In this document: piece by piece, positions 16,300-20,125 of the stretch
Layout of the letters: every line of letters begins with the position of its first letter
Numbering within the stretch: position 1 is the stretch's first letter
Assembly: GCA_036399715.1 (NCBI GenBank)
Contig: DASWMO010000095.1
Coordinates: forward strand, 1 to 20,125
Origin: DASVSE01 sp036399715
GTDB lineage: Bacteria > Bacteroidota > Rhodothermia > Rhodothermales > Rubricoccaceae
Direction: 5' to 3'
Length of the DNA: 20,125 bases
Translations under genes and position numbers: made by a program
The notes under the pieces: model-generated
What the model was told of the DNA's origin: nothing
Database searches by the model: none
The model's input: only the letters and a program-made list of their open reading frames with translations

Positions 16300-16331
16300 C
16301 GGGGCCGGCGGACACGTGTCCGCCGGCCCCG
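16300..16331. terminator. 32-bp perfect palindrome downstream of recA
   Basis: The 16-base half CGGGGCCGGCGGACAC is followed directly by its exact complement, giving a 32-bp palindrome with no spacer, beginning 23 bases after the recA stop. As RNA it would form a long hairpin with a tight loop. Neither strand has a T-run beside it, so it is a terminator without a U-tract or an RNA-stabilising end. The PAP2 gene follows 78 bases later on the same strand. Confidence 0.6.
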
Positions 16332-16409
16332 CCGCCGTTCGGGCCCGCCGTTCAGGAAAAGCCGCGCGGCGCCTGCTCGTACCCTGCGGCTTCCCCCGCT
16401 TCCTGCCCG

Positions 16410-17135
16410 ATGTCTACGATCCCGCTCGTGGGGCGCCTCGCCGCGTTCGTCCTGCTCCTCGCCAGCGCCGCCGCGCATGCCCAGACGCCGGTCGACTCGG
16501 CCGCGACGTCGCCCACCGTCGCCGCGGCCCTCGGCTCGGCCGTGGTCGAAATCCCCGCGCCCGCGAGCCGCTCGCTGGACGCCCGCCTCGAACGGGCGGT
16601 CTACCACATCGAGGCGCGGCCCTTCGCCGCCGTGATGCGCGGCGTCAACCGCGCGGCCTACCCGGCCTTCGCCGCCGCCGCCCCGGCCACGGCCGCCGTC
16701 GCGCTCGCGCGCGGGTCCAGCCTGCGCCCGGCTCTCCACATGGCCGCCGCCGAGGCGGGCACCGTCGCCGTCGTGTTCGCGCTCAAGCGGACCATCCGCC
16801 GGCCGAGGCCCTACCGGACGATGCCGGGCATCACCGACCGCCGCGGGCCGAACGAGTCCGAAGACCCGTTCTCGTTCCCATCGGGCCACGCCGCCGTCGC
16901 GTTCTCGGTCGCGACGAGCGTCGCGCTGAGCGACCGGCGCCTCGCCGTCCCGGCCCTCGCCTGGGCGACGGCCGTCGGGGTCTCGCGGATGTGGCACGGT
17001 GTGCACTACGCCTCGGACGTGCTCGTCGGCGCGGCCGTCGGCGCCGGCATCGCCACCGCCGCACATGCCCTGTTGCCCGGCGGTGCCGAGGCGCACGGCG
17101 CCGCCGTCCCGTTCCGGATCGTCGTCCCGCTCTGA
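16410..17135 (+). CDS. PAP2 superfamily phosphatase, secreted or membrane-associated, 241 aa
   Basis: All three phosphatidic acid phosphatase 2 motifs are intact: K126-x6-R133-P134 (KRTIRRPRP), PSGH at 157-160 with H160, and S192-R193-x5-H199-x3-D203. The family dephosphorylates phosphatidic acid, undecaprenyl pyrophosphate or related lipids with a catalytic histidine. Residues 1-24 look like a Sec signal peptide ending AHA before Gln25, and hydrophobic stretches follow, so the active site should face the periplasm. The exact lipid substrate is unknown; phosphatidylglycerol phosphate or undecaprenyl pyrophosphate are possibilities. The leader before the ATG is C-rich. The gene meets the MFS gene tail to tail with a 10-bp gap. 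Confidence 0.92.
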   Translation: MSTIPLVGRLAAFVLLLASAAAHAQTPVDSAATSPTVAAALGSAVVEIPAPASRSLDARLERAVYHIEARPFAAVMRGVNRAAYPAFAAAAPATAAVALARGSSLRPALHMAAAEAGTVAVVFALKRTIRRPRPYRTMPGITDRRGPNESEDPFSFPSGHAAVAFSVATSVALSDRRLAVPALAWATAVGVSRMWHGVHYASDVLVGAAVGAGIATAAHALLPGGAEAHGAAVPFRIVVPL

Positions 17136-17169
17136 CCCGTCGCCGTCAGTGGCTGAGCGTCGGGACGAC
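17121..17169. repeat. Inverted repeat enclosing both stop codons (PAP2 / MFS)
   Basis: GTCGTCCCG (17121-17129) and CGGGACGAC (17161-17169) are perfect 9-base complements with 31 bases between them. The stops of both convergent genes lie in the loop. Each arm encodes Val-Val-Pro near the C-terminus of its own gene. No T-run is present. It is a candidate bidirectional end structure. Confidence 0.4.
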
Positions 17170-18783
17170 CTCGGGATCGGTGGGCTGTCCCTCGGACGCC
17201 CCGATCTCGGTCCCGCGCCCCGCGGCCGGCCCGAACGTGCGCCGCAGTGGGATCGACGGCACGAAGAGCGTCGCGACGAAGCCGACGGCGACGAAGGCCG
17301 CGGCGAGCGCGTACATGTTGCGGATTGCGTCGGCGAACGCCTCGCGCGCCGCGGGCGACACGGCGGCCACGGCCGCGCCGGGGGCCCCCTCGCCGCCGCG
17401 CGAGAGCGCGCCGAGGGCCTCGGGCCCAAGGTGCGCGAGCAGCGTCACAGCGAGGATCGCGCCGAGGGCCGCCGCCCCGATCGAGCCGCCGATCTGCCGG
17501 AAAAACTGCGAGAGGCTCGTCGCCTGCCCCAGCAGCCGCACGTCGACTGCGTTCTGGACGGCGAGGGTAAACAGCGGCAGGCTCGGGCCGACGCCCAGCC
17601 CGCAAATCACCATGTAGAAGGTGACCTCGCCGAATGTCGTGGCCGTCGTCATGCGGCTGAGCAGGAGCATCCCGACGAGCAGCACGGCCCCGCCGCCGAC
17701 CATGAACGGCTTATACTTCCCGAACCGGGACACGAGCTGCCCGCTCACCGTCGACCCGAACACGACGCCCATCGAGAGCGGGATGAGCGCCACGCCCGCC
17801 CGCGTCGCACTCACGCCGACGACGTTGACGAGGAACAGCGGCAGGAACACCACGAGTCCGATAAACGCCGCGCCGTAGCAGAACACGGCCGCCGCCGAGG
17901 CCGAGAAGATGCGCAGGCGGAACAGCCCGAGGTCGAGGATCGGGTCCGCGGAACGGTGCGTGCGCCACGTGAACAGGGCGAGCGCCGCGGCCGAGGCGGC
18001 GAAGAGGCCGAGCGTCGTCGCGCCGGTCCACGGGTATGCGCGGCGGTCGAGCTGGAGCGCGAGCACGAGCGGGACAAGGCCCGCGAGCAGCAGGAGGGCC
18101 GCGGGCACGTCGAGGCGGCCGCGGCTCGGCGGCAGCAGCGGCGGCATCCGCCGGAGCACGAACCACAGCGCGAGCGCCCCGAACGGCAGGTTGACGTAGA
18201 ACACCCACCGCCAGCCCTCGATGCCGGGGATGAGCGCGTCGCCGTGGTCCGCGAGGAGCCCGCCGACGAGCGGGCCGAGCACGGACGCGATCCCGAACGT
18301 CGCGCCGACGAAGCCCTGGTACTTGCCACGCTCGCGCGGCGGGAAGAGGTCCGCGATGACGATGAAGGCCATCGCGAACAGCCCCGCCCCGCCGATCCCC
18401 TGGATCGCGCGCGCGAGGATGAGCTGGTTCATCCCGTCGCCAACGAGCGGGATCGAGCCGAACTCGCCGGCGAGCCCGCACAGCATCGAGCCCCCGAGAA
18501 AGAGCAGGATCGCCCACAGCTCGATGGTCCGGCGGCTCGCGATGTCGGCGAGCTTGCCGTAGATCGGCACCATCGCCGTCGAGGCGAGCAGGTACGCCGT
18601 CGCGACCCACGCGTAGCGTGTGAGACCCTGGAGGTCGTCGACGATCTTCGGGAGCGCCGTCGAGACGATGGTCTGGTCCAGGGCGCCGAGAAAGAGCGCG
18701 AGCAGGATCCCGATGAACGCATAGGTCCGGTCGCGGGGGGAGAGGTCGGCCCCGGCGGGGACGTAGTCGGAGATCGGAGGCAT
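17146..18783 (-). CDS. DHA2 family MFS drug/metabolite exporter, 545 aa
   Basis: This is a major facilitator of the 14-helix EmrB/QacA type, using the proton gradient to export compounds across the inner membrane. The first helix ends in the family motif LGALDQTIVSTALPKI with D36. Motif A is GKLADIASRR (76-85), followed by RAIQGIGGAGLF and a motif C-like GIASVLGPLVGGLLAD. The length and hydrophobic pattern fit 14 helices with a large loop in the second half. I choose ATG 18783 (MPPISDYVPAG); a TTG 30 bases upstream would add 10 residues with no family support. No partner membrane-fusion protein, outer-membrane channel or TetR/MarR regulator lies beside it, so the substrate is unknown. Confidence 0.93.
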   Translation of the reverse strand: MPPISDYVPAGADLSPRDRTYAFIGILLALFLGALDQTIVSTALPKIVDDLQGLTRYAWVATAYLLASTAMVPIYGKLADIASRRTIELWAILLFLGGSMLCGLAGEFGSIPLVGDGMNQLILARAIQGIGGAGLFAMAFIVIADLFPPRERGKYQGFVGATFGIASVLGPLVGGLLADHGDALIPGIEGWRWVFYVNLPFGALALWFVLRRMPPLLPPSRGRLDVPAALLLLAGLVPLVLALQLDRRAYPWTGATTLGLFAASAAALALFTWRTHRSADPILDLGLFRLRIFSASAAAVFCYGAAFIGLVVFLPLFLVNVVGVSATRAGVALIPLSMGVVFGSTVSGQLVSRFGKYKPFMVGGGAVLLVGMLLLSRMTTATTFGEVTFYMVICGLGVGPSLPLFTLAVQNAVDVRLLGQATSLSQFFRQIGGSIGAAALGAILAVTLLAHLGPEALGALSRGGEGAPGAAVAAVSPAAREAFADAIRNMYALAAAFVAVGFVATLFVPSIPLRRTFGPAAGRGTEIGASEGQPTDPEVVPTLSH

Positions 18784-18905
18784 CGGAGTCGTCAGCGGCA
18801 AAAGACGCGTCAACCCACGGAAGCGGCGCGGGGATTCGCTCGGTGTGCGAGGCCTGTGCGAACCTGCGCGGCCGGCCTCCGTGTTCCGGGTGGGTGCACG
18901 GGCTC

Positions 18906-18934
18906 GTGCCAGACTGCTGCGCGGCTCGTACGTT
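18906..18934 (+). promoter_or_regulatory. Possible promoter of 4-helix membrane protein gene
   Basis: GTGCCA (18906-18911, 4/6) and TACGTT (18929-18934, 3/6) are separated by 17 bases and end 27 bases before the ATG. The match is weak. The 178-bp gap is shared with the divergent MFS gene, for which no promoter was convincing. Confidence 0.28.
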
Positions 18935-18961
18935 GGCTCGCCTCACCCACCCACCCCGCCG

Positions 18962-19471
18962 ATGGCCGCAGGCCCGCTCCACGTCCTCCTCGTCCTGCTC
19001 CACATCGTGCTCGTGACCGTCTGGTTCGGGCTCGCGCTGCGGCTCCAGTTTCTGGCCCGCGCGCTCGGCAGCGGCGGCCCGCTCGCCGGCTCCGAGGAGA
19101 TCCGGCAGGCCGGCAACCGGACGGTCCAGGTGATGACCATCGCGATCATCCTGTTCTACGCCTCCGCCATCGCCAACTTCTTCGTCGGCGGCGGCTTCTC
19201 GGTCTACGGCCCGACGTACCACACGAGCCTGCTGCTCGGGTTCGCGCTCGTGCTCGTTCAGGTGCTGATGATCCAGCCCGCGTGGGGGCGTCTCTCGGGC
19301 GGGCAGCCGGCGGATGCGAAGCGCGTCTCGATGGGCATCGGCATCGCGCACGGCCTGTGGCTGGTGCTCCTCGTGCTGATGTTCTTCGGCCCGCGCTGGG
19401 GCTTCCAGTGGCGGTCCGGCACGCCCGAGGCGATGCCGTCCGGAGCCTCGACCAGTCAACCGGCGCCGTAG
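18962..19471 (+). CDS. Small integral membrane protein with four predicted helices, 169 aa
   Basis: The 169-residue protein has four strongly hydrophobic segments: about 7-28 (HVLLVLLHIVLVTVWFGLAL), 57-76 (VMTIAIILFYASAIANFFVG), 84-105 (TSLLLGFALVLVQVLMIQPAW) and 121-143 (MGIGIAHGLWLVLLVLMFFG). The His/Trp/Phe/Gly pattern in helix 1 resembles CopD or DUF2269-like small membrane proteins, but I cannot assign a family. The ATG at 18962 directly precedes the first helix and follows a C-rich leader; the longer open frame upstream overlaps the presumed promoter. It is divergent from the MFS exporter and might be coregulated with it. Its end lies 4 bp from the convergent sua5 gene. Confidence 0.75.
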   Translation: MAAGPLHVLLVLLHIVLVTVWFGLALRLQFLARALGSGGPLAGSEEIRQAGNRTVQVMTIAIILFYASAIANFFVGGGFSVYGPTYHTSLLLGFALVLVQVLMIQPAWGRLSGGQPADAKRVSMGIGIAHGLWLVLLVLMFFGPRWGFQWRSGTPEAMPSGASTSQPAP

Positions 19472-19488
19472 ACGTTTACTCGGCGGCG
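19461..19488. repeat. Imperfect inverted repeat at convergent junction
   Basis: CGGCGCCG (19461-19468) pairs with CGGCGGCG (19481-19488) at 7 of 8 positions around a 12-base loop that contains both stop codons. It is the weakest of the four junction structures and could be chance at this GC content. Confidence 0.25.
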
Positions 19489-20125
19489 CGGCGGAGGCGG
19501 TCCATGAGCGCCCGCCCGAGGCCGTCGTCCGGCACGCGCTGCACGTCGATCCGCGCGACGCCGAGGTCGTCAGCGCGGCGGAAGAAGGCGAACGCGGCGC
19601 GGGCATAATCCTCGACCGAGGCACACGTCTCGGCGAGCGCGTAGCCCGCGCCCGGCGGGTCGAGGCCGATGTACGCGCCCTCGGCGGCCGGATCGGGGAG
19701 GTCTACCAGGCGGACCCGGGCGCGGGGGGCGTAGTGGCGGTGACGTGTTCCGGGGGAGCGTGCGAGGTCGTCGTGCACCGTCGCCTCGCGGGTGTCGGGT
19801 GCGACCCGTCGCAGATCCGCGAGCGTGACCGCGCCGGGGCGGAGCACGACGGGGACGTCGCCCGTCACGTCGACGACCGTCGATTCGAGTCCGACGCGCG
19901 TCGGGGCGCCGGTCAGGACGGCGTCGATTCGCCCGTCGAGGTCGTCGCGGACGGCCTGCCACGTCGTCGGGCTCGGGCGCCCGGAACGGTTCGCGCTCGG
20001 GGCGACGAGCGGCGCGCCCGCTGCCCGGATGAGGGCGAGGGCCGCCGGATGGTCCGGAATCCGAACCGCGACGGTCCGCCGCCCGGCTGTGACGGCGTCG
20101 GGCAGAGCGGCGGTGAGAGGAAGGA
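19476..20125 (-). CDS. sua5: Threonylcarbamoyl-AMP synthase, Sua5 type, N-terminus outside window
   Basis: The frame stays open to the right window edge, so about the last 215 residues are seen; a full Sua5 is around 330. The YrdC-like domain is recognisable from VAVRIPDHPAALALI, the conserved APSANRSGRPSPTT and GLESTVVDV, then VPVVLRPGAVT. A linker leads to the Sua5 domain, marked by SPGTRHRHYAPRA. The enzyme makes L-threonylcarbamoyl-AMP from threonine, bicarbonate and ATP, the first step to the t6A modification next to the tRNA anticodon. The Sua5 domain separates it from the shorter TsaC form. It ends with TAA, 4 bp from the convergent membrane-protein gene. Confidence 0.93.
   Translation of the reverse strand, partial: LPLTAALPDAVTAGRRTVAVRIPDHPAALALIRAAGAPLVAPSANRSGRPSPTTWQAVRDDLDGRIDAVLTGAPTRVGLESTVVDVTGDVPVVLRPGAVTLADLRRVAPDTREATVHDDLARSPGTRHRHYAPRARVRLVDLPDPAAEGAYIGLDPPGAGYALAETCASVEDYARAAFAFFRRADDLGVARIDVQRVPDDGLGRALMDRLRRAAE

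Noticed and set aside
14849..16315. 488-residue minus-strand frame opposite recA
   Set aside because: It is fully antisense to recA, with the Asp/Leu/Arg/Val-rich composition typical of reversed GC-rich coding DNA and no recognisable domain.
16999..19608. Long plus-strand frame opposite the MFS gene
   Set aside because: Charged, repetitive Arg/Glu/Asp/His composition and no domain; the minus strand encodes a clear 14-helix transporter.

Overview
This is a chromosomal window from a high-GC bacterium (about 70% G+C by eye). Coding is dense and third codon positions are strongly G/C. No start codon has a convincing Shine-Dalgarno sequence; instead a C-rich tract precedes nearly every ATG. The gene families and the lack of Shine-Dalgarno signals best fit the Rhodothermota/Bacteroidota side (for example Rubricoccaceae or Salinibacteraceae). 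That placement is an inference, since no rRNA is present.

Layout. 1-556: two small unrecognised genes on the plus strand, the first cut by the window edge. 553-1599 (minus): a lipoprotein purple acid phosphatase of the TRAP type. 1694-6842 (minus): two tandem paralogous GH31 alpha-glucosidases separated by an intrinsic terminator. The upstream one has a sigma70-like promoter and a LacI/CcpA-like operator. 6843-7253: a 411-bp gap holding a predicted, self-contained minus-strand small RNA of about 100 nt (TTGACA-N17-TATCGT promoter, perfect 13-bp terminator stem plus six Us). 7254-8453 (plus): an AI-2E family transporter, tail to tail with creD (8422-9927, minus). 10093-12015 (minus): dnaK with its own terminator and a hairpin-rich leader. 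12016-12312: the divergent dnaK/pgsA control region, with two copies of a TGCC-N5-GGCA dyad. 12313-16276 (plus): pgsA, pyrE, cinA and recA, the last followed by a 32-bp perfect palindrome. 16410-17135 (plus): an exported PAP2 phosphatase. 17146-18783 (minus): a DHA2-type MFS exporter. 18962-19471 (plus): a four-helix membrane protein. 19476-20125 (minus): the C-terminal part of a Sua5-type threonylcarbamoyl-AMP synthase.

Most genes are housekeeping: protein folding, phosphatidylglycerol and pyrimidine synthesis, NAD salvage/repair, recombination and tRNA modification. The only pathway block is the GH31 pair for alpha-glucan or maltose-type sugars. I see no insertion sequence, integrase, CRISPR array, tRNA, rRNA, defence system or biosynthetic cluster. 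The least ordinary material is non-coding: the candidate small RNA, the paired dyads between dnaK and pgsA, the sugar-type operator, the C-rich leaders, and inverted repeats at all four convergent gene junctions.
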